Origin: Chroococcidiopsidaceae cyanobacterium CP_BM_RX_35
Lineage (GTDB): Bacteria > Cyanobacteriota > Cyanobacteriia > Cyanobacteriales > Chroococcidiopsidaceae
NCBI GenBank assembly: GCA_019242465.1
Contig: JAFAVL010000451.1
Span: forward strand, 1 to 8,095
DNA: 8,095 nt
Direction of reading: 5' to 3'
Part shown: in pieces, positions 1-5,463 of the stretch
Layout of the letters: each line of letters opens with the position of its first letter
Numbering within the stretch: position 1 is the stretch's first letter
Made by a program: the position numbers and the translations under genes
The notes under the pieces: generated by a model
Seen by the model: only the letters and a program-made list of their open reading frames with translations
What the model was told of the DNA's origin: nothing
The model's database searches: none

Positions 1-758
1 GGATTTACAGAAAAAGTTTCCAAAGAGAAGTATTTAAAGCCATCTCGATCAAAATGGCGGATGCCACGTTGTAAAAAGGAAGAATTTGGATACCAATCCA
101 GCGCAAACAATATCTCTTGTCCACTACAGATCTTTGTAGGACAACTAACAGAGATGCTGTTTGAGAAGTGTAGTATTTTGTAACTGTGACTAATATTTTC
201 GAGTTGCTTCCATGTCGTTGCTTTTGGCGCTGACGTTGTCAAGTCGGGCATCATTGATCTAATTATTCCTTGCCATGTATCTCTCGGTTCATTTTTTGAA
301 GGAAGAAGCTCTTCTTTTGCAAACTCTCCTAAACGTTCCAAACTAATCGTAATTCGTTGTAGATTACCACTATCGTCATATAAAACAGCGGCAGTTGCAC
401 CACTATTTTTAAGCCTAAATCCAATTTCAAAACCAAAAGTAGAATTAACTTGTATTATTTGTTTTCCCCAAGAAAAGCTGTTATCTAAAAACATTGCTCT
501 TCCATCGGGCTTATTATAAGTATAACAATCAATTTTAGGCTCTCTTCCGTCAAAATAAGTAAAGAAATTCTTGTGATTAATTCTATTGCCGTCCTCGCTA
601 ACATGGAATTGTCTTACGCATTTGAAAGATTCAATCGCTTCTCCTGTTGGAGAATATCTAGTCCATACTCCATGCCAGTTTCCTAGATGATACTGACAAA
701 AATTATTCCAGTTTTCTAGCTGAACATCTATTTTGCTGCCTGAACTTTTTGCAGTCAT
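1..758 (-). CDS. DUF3598-like protein, C-terminus cut by window edge
   Basis: An open frame of 252 complete codons runs from the ATG at 758-756 to the window edge without a stop, so the C-terminus lies outside. The start is well supported: GAGGAG (minus strand, 772-767) lies 8 nt upstream. The N-terminal part has the signature NWNNFCQYHLGNWHGVWTRY followed by SPTGE, which resembles cyanobacterial DUF3598 proteins, a family of predicted lipocalin-like beta-barrels of unknown function. The rest is rich in beta-type segments with many Trp, Tyr and Phe (YTYNKPDGRAMF, FGFEIGFRLKNSG, SLETFSVN). No signal peptide or membrane segment is visible. The gene is more AT-rich than the genes to its right and has its own ribosome site, so it is probably expressed independently of the 1336-5315 gene group. 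The family assignment is from memory of the motif and is probable; the reading frame itself is near certain. Confidence 0.8.
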   Translation of the reverse strand, partial: MTAKSSGSKIDVQLENWNNFCQYHLGNWHGVWTRYSPTGEAIESFKCVRQFHVSEDGNRINHKNFFTYFDGREPKIDCYTYNKPDGRAMFLDNSFSWGKQIIQVNSTFGFEIGFRLKNSGATAAVLYDDSGNLQRITISLERLGEFAKEELLPSKNEPRDTWQGIIRSMMPDLTTSAPKATTWKQLENISHSYKILHFSNSISVSCPTKICSGQEILFALDWYPNSSFLQRGIRHFDRDGFKYFSLETFSVN

Positions 759-766
759 ATTCTAAT

Positions 767-772
767 CTCCTC
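767..772 (-). promoter_or_regulatory. Ribosome binding site of the DUF3598-like gene
   Basis: GAGGAG on the minus strand, 8 nt before the ATG at 758. It is the strongest Shine-Dalgarno in the window and fixes the start of this gene. Confidence 0.7.
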
Positions 773-792
773 GTTAATTTATCACATTTTAC

Positions 793-811
793 CTGACAAA
801 AAATAAGTCAG
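793..811. repeat. Short inverted repeat upstream of the DUF3598-like gene
   Basis: CTGAC (793-797) and GTCAG (807-811) flank a 9-nt A-rich spacer, about 35-55 bp upstream of the start codon at 758. It could be an operator or a weak hairpin in the leader. The arms are only 5 bp and chance is a real possibility. Confidence 0.25.
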
Positions 812-1038
812 ATTACTTCGGAAAATCGCCGTTTGAGAAGCAAATGCTTAGTTGTTAGCTTCATCGCCTTGAGCTTAGTGCAGCGACAAACCTTTATAGT
901 ACATGATGTTGACAACTCTATATCACTCACACTACATATTGCAAGGCACTCACTTATCTGGTTCAGCAACACTCCCCGCCGCTCAAACTGACTGTGATCG
1001 AGAGGGTGTTGGGAGAAGGGATTAGGTAAACTATGACT
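812..1038. other. Intergenic stretch without a recognisable gene
   Basis: No convincing reading frame or RNA gene is seen. On the plus strand TTGACA (909-914) matches a -35 box, but there is no good -10 at the right distance and nothing codable follows. CAACAC at about 967 and GTGTTG at about 1007 could form a long-range imperfect stem. The tract separates the DUF3598-like gene from the decayed region to its right. Confidence 0.4.
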
Positions 1039-1209
1039 TCATTTTCTCACACCATTGCATGACAGTTGCTGAGTTTGTGATCGCATCCTTCGTATCTGCT
1101 CTGCATCTATGCTAGTTGCTGGCGCTAGACCTCTGGCATGAGCGGGAGTGGATTTCCACTCTGAGACAAATTCCTTCTTGAGCCATTCCAGATTCTCTTC
1201 GTTAGGCAT
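1039..1209 (-). CDS. Possible small ORF, 56 aa, unknown
   Basis: ATG at 1209-1207 to TGA at 1041-1039. The product begins MPNEENLEWLKKEFVSEW and ends QLSCNGVRK; it is charged, probably helical, and has no transmembrane segment. I do not recognise it. For coding: the composition looks protein-like (LEWLKKEF, DAEQIRRMRSQ). Against: no clear Shine-Dalgarno is present, it is short, and it lies 2 nt after the decayed DUF3102-gene tail at 1212-1319. The frame is also open upstream of this ATG as far as a TGA near 1252, through the decayed tail, so the ATG is not the only possible start. It may be a small real gene, or a remnant of a longer gene that once followed the DUF3102 gene. Confidence 0.3.
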   Translation of the reverse strand: MPNEENLEWLKKEFVSEWKSTPAHARGLAPATSIDAEQIRRMRSQTQQLSCNGVRK

Positions 1210-1211
1210 CC

Positions 1212-1319
1212 CTAGTTTACTCGCTCCACCTTCAACCCCGCCCTTTTTCAGTCAGCTGTGATCCCGCTTTGCGGGCTGCGCTTCGCTATCGCACTCTATC
1301 ACCCCAAGTCTAGTTCAGC
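1212..1319 (-). pseudogene. Decayed copy of the 3' end of the DUF3102/methyltransferase-like gene
   Basis: Apart from a 27-bp insertion at 1264-1290, positions 1221-1319 align without gaps to 2202-2273 (3' end of the DUF3102 gene) with 53 of 72 identical bases (74%), counted by hand. In the matching minus-strand frame the remnant reads A-E-x-D then S-A then A-D-stop-K-R-A-G-L-K-V-E-R, against AEPDSRRCSAIVADWKRAGL and KAER in the intact gene. Codons for two Arg/Cys positions and the Trp have become stops, and the terminal TAG (1212-1214) lines up with the TAG at 2190-2192. Similarity fades beyond 1319. It is therefore a non-coding relic, either of a tandem duplication or of a related gene that once stood here. 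Confidence 0.75.
1264..1290. repeat. 27-bp small dispersed repeat-like insertion
   Basis: This GC-rich segment contains the hairpin CCCGC-TTT-GCGGG (the first C is 1263) followed by GGCTGCGCTTCGCTATC. It is exactly the part of the decayed tail that is absent from the homologous stretch at 2202-2273: the uninterrupted copy reads GATCGCACT where this copy has GATC, the insert, then GCACT. ATC is present at both edges, as expected of a small target duplication or repeat-mediated insertion. Very short mobile repeats of this size and style (small dispersed repeats) are known from Nostoc-type genomes; assignment to a named class is not possible here. Confidence 0.65.
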
Positions 1320-1335
1320 TATAACTCCCCAGCAG

Positions 1336-2157
1336 CTAGAGATCCTCTGGGTTAATGCCGCGCTTTAGTAATCTAGCAATCAGTTCCTCCCTCTCTCGTC
1401 GTTCCTGTTCTGCCCGTTGCCGTTCTTGCTCTGCCTGTTGCTCTGCTTGTTGAGTTCGTTGCTCTGCTTGTTGAGTTCGTTGCCGTTCCTGTTCGAGCTG
1501 CTGTTGGGTCTGTTCAATCCGTTGCTCTGCTTGTTGAGTTCGCTCGTCAGGTGATCGCAATCTGTTCCCCTGTTGGTCATACCAAAAAAGCCACTCTCTT
1601 TGCAGCCCACCATGAACTCCTTGGCTGCGACCAATACCTAAACCCACTTCTGGGAAAAAGAAAGGCTCTTCCATTTGGTGTTGATATTCTCCAGCCACTA
1701 AGCGATACACTTCAAATGGTTCGTGCTTGTCCCGTTGCCAGAAGTCCGGGTTGTAGACAACGTAATACAATACCCCCATCTGGGCATAAATCGTCATTTT
1801 CTCGTCATATTCACCACCGGGAGTTTGAGAAACAACTTCCAGCGTGAGCAGCGGGATGACGTTGTTTTCTTCCCAGACCACATAGCTTCGACGGAGTCGC
1901 TCACCACGAGAGCGCTCGACCCCCAAGCATAAGAAAGCATCAGGGACAACAGCGACTCTGGGATTGGGAGCGGTGGGATAGTAGACACCCATGTTGATGC
2001 CAAAGAACCAGTCAAACCGTTCTGCCCAAAGCCAGCCCAGAATGAAGCGCAGCAAGTTAGGAACTAAGGTTTGTAGTTCATTATCCACAGGAGTATCATC
2101 TGAGTCAGGGAGTTCCTCAGCCGAGGGGAGATATTGTAGTGGGTTGTACTGGACCAT
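1336..2157 (-). CDS. Uma2-family nuclease-like protein with coiled-coil tail
   Basis: A 273-aa product. The frame is open upstream to 2232, but that would overlap the 3' end of the DUF3102 gene; ATG 2157 is preceded by GTGAGG at about 5 nt and gives MVQYNPLQYLPSAEEL, so it is preferred. The Uma2 fold is suggested by VPD (Asp73), LLTLEVVSQTPGGEYDEK (Glu107, Lys120) and YAQMGVLYYVVYN (124-136), matching the PD...E-V-x-S...K...Y...GV.YY pattern of this PD-(D/E)XK-like family. Biochemical function in cyanobacteria is unknown. Residues about 206-256 are a Gln/Glu/Arg-rich coiled coil built of RTQQAEQ heptads, ending in ARLLKRGINPEDL, a tail also seen in the third Uma2 gene. It starts 32 nt after the DUF3102 stop, so co-transcription is likely. 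The usual second Ser-Pro after the Glu is changed to Ser-Gln (VVSQTP), a minor departure. Confidence 0.88.
   Translation of the reverse strand: MVQYNPLQYLPSAEELPDSDDTPVDNELQTLVPNLLRFILGWLWAERFDWFFGINMGVYYPTAPNPRVAVVPDAFLCLGVERSRGERLRRSYVVWEENNVIPLLTLEVVSQTPGGEYDEKMTIYAQMGVLYYVVYNPDFWQRDKHEPFEVYRLVAGEYQHQMEEPFFFPEVGLGIGRSQGVHGGLQREWLFWYDQQGNRLRSPDERTQQAEQRIEQTQQQLEQERQRTQQAEQRTQQAEQQAEQERQRAEQERREREELIARLLKRGINPEDL
1437..1541 (-). repeat. 21-bp in-frame repeats encoding coiled-coil heptads
   Basis: Three identical 21-bp units lie at 1437-1457, 1458-1478 and 1521-1541 (plus-strand unit begins GTTGCTCTGCTTG and ends GAGTTC). The first two are directly adjacent. Each encodes one R-T-Q-Q-A-E-Q heptad. 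Identity at the DNA level points to recent slippage or unequal recombination that changes coiled-coil length in whole heptads. Confidence 0.85.
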
Positions 2158-2189
2158 GACGACCTCACTGCGGAAGGACTGACTGAATT

Positions 2190-3251
2190 CTAGCGTGACT
2201 CTCGCTCGGCCTTCAGCCCCGCCCGTTTCCAATCAGCAACGATCGCACTACATCGGCGTGAGTCCGGCTCAGCCAACAGCCCTCGGCGGTCAAGTCGATT
2301 AATGATGGACAGAATTTCTAGTGAGGGGAGAAAGCAGCTAATCACCAAGTCCTCCAGATTTGAGTAGAGTAAAACATTAGTCTCTAGTGTATCTTCAAAT
2401 AGCCTAATATCTTTACCTTGGGGTAAGTACTCATCCGCAATAATGCGCGTCCTAGCTCGAACAGCAGGTAGCCAGTCTCGCACGGGCGGGAAAGCCAATA
2501 ACAACTGGACTTCTTCTGTCACTTGCTCCAGAAATTTATCTGAGTTGGGGTCACCGCAGTACAGCAGATGTTTACCGCCGAGCTGCCACCAGATTCCTGG
2601 TTGAACTGAGGTTGGGACTGCTGATATCGCTGAAGCTGGAGGTAGAGGGCGAATGGCAACGATTTCCTGTTTCGTACTTTGTTGCGGAGGTAAAACAAGC
2701 GTTGAGATTATGGGTGGTACTAATTCTGTATTTAATTTTGGTTCTAACTTTAACAATCTTTTGGGTTTGGATTTACTAGGAAGAGCATACTTTTGTTTGA
2801 GATCTTTAGCTTTGGTATAAGTAATGAATTCTCCTGCCTCAGCACGAGAAATAGCTTCTAATTTAGCTGCTTGGGGACTGGAAGGTGCGGCGAGTAAATA
2901 AAGAGCAGAGGGAGAGAAAGGTAGATCGGAAAAGTTTGCCGATTTAAACTCTTCAGCGACTCTCATAAATTGTCGAGCTGTCCGGTCTGTCCAGTCAAAC
3001 TCAGCCTCTAACCAATCACCAAACTGCCCATGCCCTAGTCGCTCTTTGATGTTAACTAACTTAAGACCAACTTCGATAATCCCTTGAGCAGTGCGCTTAA
3101 CAAGCACTTTAATCTCACCAGCTTGTTGCTGAACAAACTCAGAAATTTCAGGATCGAGACTGCTATAGTCAAACTCTTTCCGAGCTAGTGAACGGTCAGA
3201 AGTGGGCATGGGAAGCGAACAAAATTGTGGAAAGGATAGACTTTCAATCAT
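2190..3251 (-). CDS. DUF3102 protein with degenerate DNA methyltransferase-like half
   Basis: 353 aa from ATG 3251; Met15 (3209) is an alternative, and neither has a clear Shine-Dalgarno. Residues about 30-105 match DUF3102: EVGLKLVNIKERLGHGQFGD, then W-L-E-A-E-F-D-W-T-D-R-T-A-R-Q-F-M, a helix-turn-helix-like region. A basic, Pro/Lys-rich linker (155-215) follows. Residues 219-353 resemble the beta-class adenine/cytosine methyltransferases found in phage and ParB-type proteins: IWWQLGGKHLLYCGD (220-234) fits W-Q-L-G-x-H-x-L-x-C-G-D, and VISCFLPSLEI (303-313) with LAEPDSRRCSAIVADWKR (326-343) fits the SAM-motif region and C-terminal helix. However the expected DPPY is AFPPV (253-257), the GSGTT loop is LPSLE, and the spacing between them is about 50 residues, far shorter than usual. 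The domain is probably catalytically dead. It may be a DNA-binding or regulatory protein. It is the fourth gene of the minus-strand group. Confidence 0.75.
   Translation of the reverse strand: MIESLSFPQFCSLPMPTSDRSLARKEFDYSSLDPEISEFVQQQAGEIKVLVKRTAQGIIEVGLKLVNIKERLGHGQFGDWLEAEFDWTDRTARQFMRVAEEFKSANFSDLPFSPSALYLLAAPSSPQAAKLEAISRAEAGEFITYTKAKDLKQKYALPSKSKPKRLLKLEPKLNTELVPPIISTLVLPPQQSTKQEIVAIRPLPPASAISAVPTSVQPGIWWQLGGKHLLYCGDPNSDKFLEQVTEEVQLLLAFPPVRDWLPAVRARTRIIADEYLPQGKDIRLFEDTLETNVLLYSNLEDLVISCFLPSLEILSIINRLDRRGLLAEPDSRRCSAIVADWKRAGLKAERESR
2202..2273. repeat. Intact copy of the 72-bp direct repeat flanking the second Uma2 gene
   Basis: The last part of the DUF3102 gene is repeated at 1221-1319 (74% identity over 72 bp after removing a 27-bp insert). 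Both copies have the same orientation and bracket the Uma2 gene at 1336-2157, so recombination between ancestral copies could have gained or lost that gene. Confidence 0.7.
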
Positions 3252-3324
3252 AACGATTACATAGCTAATCGGCTAGAAAAATTGTGCTGTGATATACCAA
3301 AATTTAGTAAAAAATGATATAAGT

Positions 3325-3342
3325 CGAAAGGGAGCGAAAGGG
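3325..3342. repeat. Tandem CGAAAGGG pair
   Basis: Two CGAAAGGG units with start-to-start distance 10 bp, so both face the same side of the helix. They lie about 75-90 bp upstream of the DUF3102 start codon and fit a two-site operator, though the sample is only two copies. Confidence 0.4.
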
Positions 3343-3349
3343 TTTTGAA

Positions 3350-3365
3350 CAGATAGACTTATCTG
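3350..3365. repeat. Inverted repeat CAGATA-GACT-TATCTG
   Basis: Perfect 6-bp arms around a 4-bp spacer, directly beside the CGAAAGGG pair. It could be an operator for a dimeric regulator of the DUF3102 gene. Confidence 0.35.
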
Positions 3366-3408
3366 GATACAATTTGCTTTCACAAGAGATAATTAAAATA
3401 CTGAGAAA

Positions 3409-3427
3409 ATCCCTGTAGAAAAGGGAT
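3409..3427 (-). terminator. Weak possible terminator after the 267-aa gene
   Basis: On the minus strand ATCCC (3427-3423) and GGGAT (3413-3409) form a 5-bp stem with a 9-nt loop, followed by TTTCT. It lies about 28 nt past the stop at 3455. The stem is short, so it would at best attenuate transcription between the first three genes and the last two. Confidence 0.25.
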
Positions 3428-3454
3428 AAAAAGCCTTCTTTTACCCACTAAAGA

Positions 3455-4258
3455 TTAAAAAGTTTCTTTAACTTGCCGATGTAGCTTCTGGCTCAGGATT
3501 GCTTCACTTTTTGAATCAGAAATTTGGATCCAAATTCCTTCCAAACAGTAGAAATCCTTATTGCTCTGCTCCAGCCCGAACTCGCCCAGCAGCAGCCCTA
3601 ACCACACCTCAACCATTGGTATCCCAAGTTCTTGCTGTAGTTCTACCAACGACACTGTTCGGGAGCGAGAGTGCTGTTGCATCCAGTGGGCGATCGCATT
3701 CACCCAGGCAGAAACATCTTCATTGTGGGCGACATCCAAAGCTCTGGCTTTGGCAGCCTCATCATCTACTTCACACTCAGATTGCTGATGCTCTAAAGCT
3801 TTTAAAAGAGCATCCTTATCTACGTGCCCAACAATCGAGTCTCCAGCAGCCGACTGAGATGACTCTCCAGAGCGAACATACTTGTACTCTGGCACCTGAA
3901 TCAGATCATCCAGGTTTACATGGAGGGACTGACGTACCAGCAAGTCAACCAGTCCCTCTGCTGTTAAAACTGGTCCTAGTGAATTGTAACTTCGCTCCCA
4001 GGCATCAAGAATGGTGCTGGAACGAGAGGCATATATATTTGCTAATTGCACAAAAGCCTCACCTGCTACCGCTAAACGCAAGTGCTCTGGCACAAGAGTC
4101 ATTGCCTGGTCTAGCATTTGACACAAGAAGGGCAAATCAGCCTCTTCTGGGATGTTAGCTGCGTCTTCCAGTTCCTTCCATAAGATCTGTTGTTCCAAGG
4201 ATTTCTGTGCTTGAATCACGGTAAAGATGGCTTGAGTGGGCATGGTTTGAGCGGACAT
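3455..4258 (-). CDS. Uncharacterised 267-aa protein with winged-helix-like C-terminus
   Basis: I do not recognise this protein. It runs from ATG 4258 to TAA at 3455 and overlaps the end of the upstream gene by 43 nt; Met6 (4243) is an alternative start, and neither has a clear Shine-Dalgarno, so coupling to translation of the upstream gene is likely. The N-terminal half (1-120) is helical and acidic (EDAANIPEEADLPFLCQMLD, then LAVAGEAFVQLANIYASR). A polar linker at about 128-145 (SGESSQSAAGD) separates it from a second acidic helical segment. Residues about 203-244 (SLVELQQELGIPMVEVWLGL up to FYCLEGIWI) have the helix, helix, small-strand pattern of a winged helix, so nucleic-acid binding is possible but unproven. 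No membrane segment or catalytic motif is seen. Its location between a Cys-rich protein and a DUF3102 protein gives the only functional hint. Confidence 0.75.
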   Translation of the reverse strand: MSAQTMPTQAIFTVIQAQKSLEQQILWKELEDAANIPEEADLPFLCQMLDQAMTLVPEHLRLAVAGEAFVQLANIYASRSSTILDAWERSYNSLGPVLTAEGLVDLLVRQSLHVNLDDLIQVPEYKYVRSGESSQSAAGDSIVGHVDKDALLKALEHQQSECEVDDEAAKARALDVAHNEDVSAWVNAIAHWMQQHSRSRTVSLVELQQELGIPMVEVWLGLLLGEFGLEQSNKDFYCLEGIWIQISDSKSEAILSQKLHRQVKETF

Positions 4259-4734
4259 GCCATCGGGTCAATAGAAACCTGTGAGCCAAAAGCATTTAGT
4301 TCAATTCCATGGTGTTCTGAAAAGGCTCGTAGGACTCGGCGCAAATGAGCCTTAACTTGTCCTTCAGTAAGTCCTAAACAGTGGACTGGCTCAACTTTGG
4401 AGGCTAATTTTCCGCCGATCCATAGCTCAGCGCCAACGGCATGTACATCAGAACTAGCATTGCTGCGGTACATCTGGATGATTGCCACTGGGTATTCCAA
4501 CAGCGGCACTTCTATTATACTTTCCTGCTCTTGGCTTTCTTGCTTCGTCTCTCCAGGATGCCGCTGGTGCCAACGTTTTTCAACGTTGCGCTGCCGATTC
4601 CTATACCAACAGCGACGAGAGCGACAAACTCTAGGATTCCAGCAGTTATCACCATTCTTGCCATGTAGTTCCCTAACTTCGGTCATAGAAAGTTCAGAGC
4701 AAGTGATGCATTTCTTAGGAGGATTGCGGGGCAT
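4216..4734 (-). CDS. Cys-rich, zinc-ribbon-like protein, 172 aa
   Basis: ATG 4734 is preferred (MPRNPPKKCITC); a GTG three codons upstream (4743) is also in frame. The N-terminus has Cys9-x2-Cys12 and then Cys31, Cys37 and Cys42 (CWNPRVCRSRRCWYRNRQR), a plausible metal-binding knuckle followed by a very basic segment, suggesting nucleic-acid binding. A Gln/Glu-rich linker (about 60-75) leads to a second region (VAIIQMYRSNASSDVHAVGA, then ELWIGGKLASKVEPVHCLGL) with alternating strand-like segments and a helix (KAHLRRVLRAFSEHHG). I cannot assign this region to a family. The short C-terminus repeats C-P-L-K-P and overlaps the next gene. It begins 14 nt after the Uma2 stop at 4749, so it is almost certainly in the same transcript. 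Role unknown. Confidence 0.75.
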   Translation of the reverse strand: MPRNPPKKCITCSELSMTEVRELHGKNGDNCWNPRVCRSRRCWYRNRQRNVEKRWHQRHPGETKQESQEQESIIEVPLLEYPVAIIQMYRSNASSDVHAVGAELWIGGKLASKVEPVHCLGLTEGQVKAHLRRVLRAFSEHHGIELNAFGSQVSIDPMACPLKPCPLKPSLP

Positions 4735-4748
4735 AGCGATCACACCCG

Positions 4749-5315
4749 TTAAGAAAACAACCTAGCAAGTGGGAAAGAAAAGCTAGGGAGCAGAGGACTT
4801 GTCAATTCGTCCTGAGAGAATAGAGTTGCCACCAGTCGCAGGGAAGCTCCGTCTCGGCGATAAACTTCAAGCTGTTTTGCTGAATAGTCAATGAGCCAGT
4901 ATTCTTGAACACCCCTGGCAGAATAGAGCCTCAGTTTGAGATCCCGGTCGCGGCGCTGGTTCTGTGGACCAGGAGATATCACCTCTGCAACCAACTCAGG
5001 CGCAGCTATTAGGTGCCCAGCATCATCTAGTAAAACAGCTAAACGTTGATGACTTGCCCAAACAACATCAGGAATGACATTATCAGCCTCAGAGAAAATT
5101 ATGCCAGGAGCAATTGCTGCACGACCACTACCAGTTGAGAATGACCAGGCATCCAGAGCAGCAAAGACTCTACCACAAATTTCTTGATGATCCCAGTGAG
5201 GTGCCCTAGTCACGAATAACTCTCCATCAATAATCTCATAGCGATCGCCATTATCAGGTAGGAGTTCCAGATCTTTGGTAGTCCAGCGAAAGGGCTCTGT
5301 AATTGGCTGGGTCAT
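4749..5315 (-). CDS. Uma2-family nuclease-like protein, short form
   Basis: A 188-aa protein of typical Uma2 length with no coiled-coil extension. ATG 5315 gives MTQPITEPFRWTTKDLELLP followed by GDRYEIIDGELF, the usual N-terminal strand of the family. Core residues: IPDVVW (Asp83), PELVAEVISPG (Glu111), RDLKLRLY (Lys127, Tyr131) and GVQEYWLID (135-143). This full set matches active members of this PD-(D/E)XK-like family, for which endonuclease activity is predicted by fold but the cellular role is not established. It is the first gene of the minus-strand group; a TATAAT box lies 30-35 bp upstream. No strong Shine-Dalgarno is seen. Of the three Uma2 genes here it is the closest to the family consensus and belongs to a different subtype from the two coiled-coil ones. 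Confidence 0.92.
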   Translation of the reverse strand: MTQPITEPFRWTTKDLELLPDNGDRYEIIDGELFVTRAPHWDHQEICGRVFAALDAWSFSTGSGRAAIAPGIIFSEADNVIPDVVWASHQRLAVLLDDAGHLIAAPELVAEVISPGPQNQRRDRDLKLRLYSARGVQEYWLIDYSAKQLEVYRRDGASLRLVATLFSQDELTSPLLPSFSFPLARLFS

Positions 5316-5344
5316 AAGAAGTCTGCTGATACTGTATTGCCCTG

Positions 5345-5374
5345 ATTATAGAGCTTCCAATTATTCTTTTTGAA
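5345..5374 (-). promoter_or_regulatory. Promoter of the five-gene minus-strand group
   Basis: Minus strand: perfect TATAAT (5350-5345), 18-bp spacer, and TTCAAA (5374-5369) as a 4-of-6 match to TTGACA. The predicted start of transcription near 5338 leaves a leader of about 20 nt before ATG 5315. Confidence 0.55.
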
Positions 5375-5422
5375 AAGTAAAATACCTGACCATTAATTTT
5401 AGTCTGACTTTAGTCTAATAAA

Positions 5423-5441
5423 AGATATTGATAATATATCT
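5423..5441. repeat. Palindrome in the divergent promoter region
   Basis: AGATAT (5423-5428) and ATATCT (5436-5441) flank 7 nt; one more pair (A5422, T5442) extends the arms to 7 bp. It overlaps the -35 position of the plus-strand promoter (TATAAT at 5458) and so is well placed as an operator. Nearby TTTAGTCT is repeated directly at about 5398 and 5409. AT-richness raises the chance level. Confidence 0.4.
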
Positions 5442-5454
5442 TATATTAAGCAGG

Positions 5455-5463
5455 TGCTATAAT
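5455..5463 (+). promoter_or_regulatory. Extended -10 promoter of the Uma2-recombinase pair
   Basis: TGCTATAAT: a perfect TATAAT (5458-5463) preceded by TGN, the extended -10 form that tolerates a poor -35, as seen here. Transcription would start near 5470, giving a leader of roughly 85 nt to ATG 5555. Confidence 0.5.

Larger units (their letters stand above)
3252..3454. promoter_or_regulatory. AT-rich control region upstream of the DUF3102 gene
   Basis: This 203-bp gap is the only sizeable break in the minus-strand gene group, so it may hold a second promoter. It contains a tandem CGAAAGGG (3325-3332 and 3335-3342, 10-bp period, one helical turn), a 6-bp-arm inverted repeat CAGATA-GACT-TATCTG (3350-3365), and a weak 5-bp stem (3409-3413 with 3423-3427). 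On the minus strand TAAATT and TATATC occur between the repeats and the ATG at 3251, but no convincing -35/-10 pair can be chosen. The arrangement of repeats suggests protein binding; no regulator can be named. Confidence 0.4.

Noticed and set aside
909..940. Plus-strand promoter with perfect TTGACA
   Set aside because: No acceptable -10 box at 16-18 bp and no gene downstream on that strand before the minus-strand genes.
1263..1276. Terminator hairpin CCCGC-TTT-GCGGG
   Set aside because: No T-tract follows on either strand, and the hairpin belongs to the 27-bp inserted repeat.
1437..1541. CRISPR-like direct repeats
   Set aside because: The units are adjacent or separated by related coding sequence, are in frame and encode coiled-coil heptads; there are no unique spacers.
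2158..2232. Longer N-terminus for the Uma2 gene, starting at 2232
   Set aside because: It would overlap the DUF3102 coding end, the added residues are the antisense-frame reading of that tail, and ATG 2157 has a GAGG ribosome site.
3499..4158. 219-codon plus-strand ORF
   Set aside because: It lies wholly antisense to the 267-aa gene, has a low-complexity Pro/Leu/His-rich product, no ribosome site and no recognisable domain.
4397..4765. 122-codon plus-strand ORF
   Set aside because: Antisense to the Cys-rich gene, with no domain or ribosome site; the opposite frame has coherent Cys spacing and operon context.
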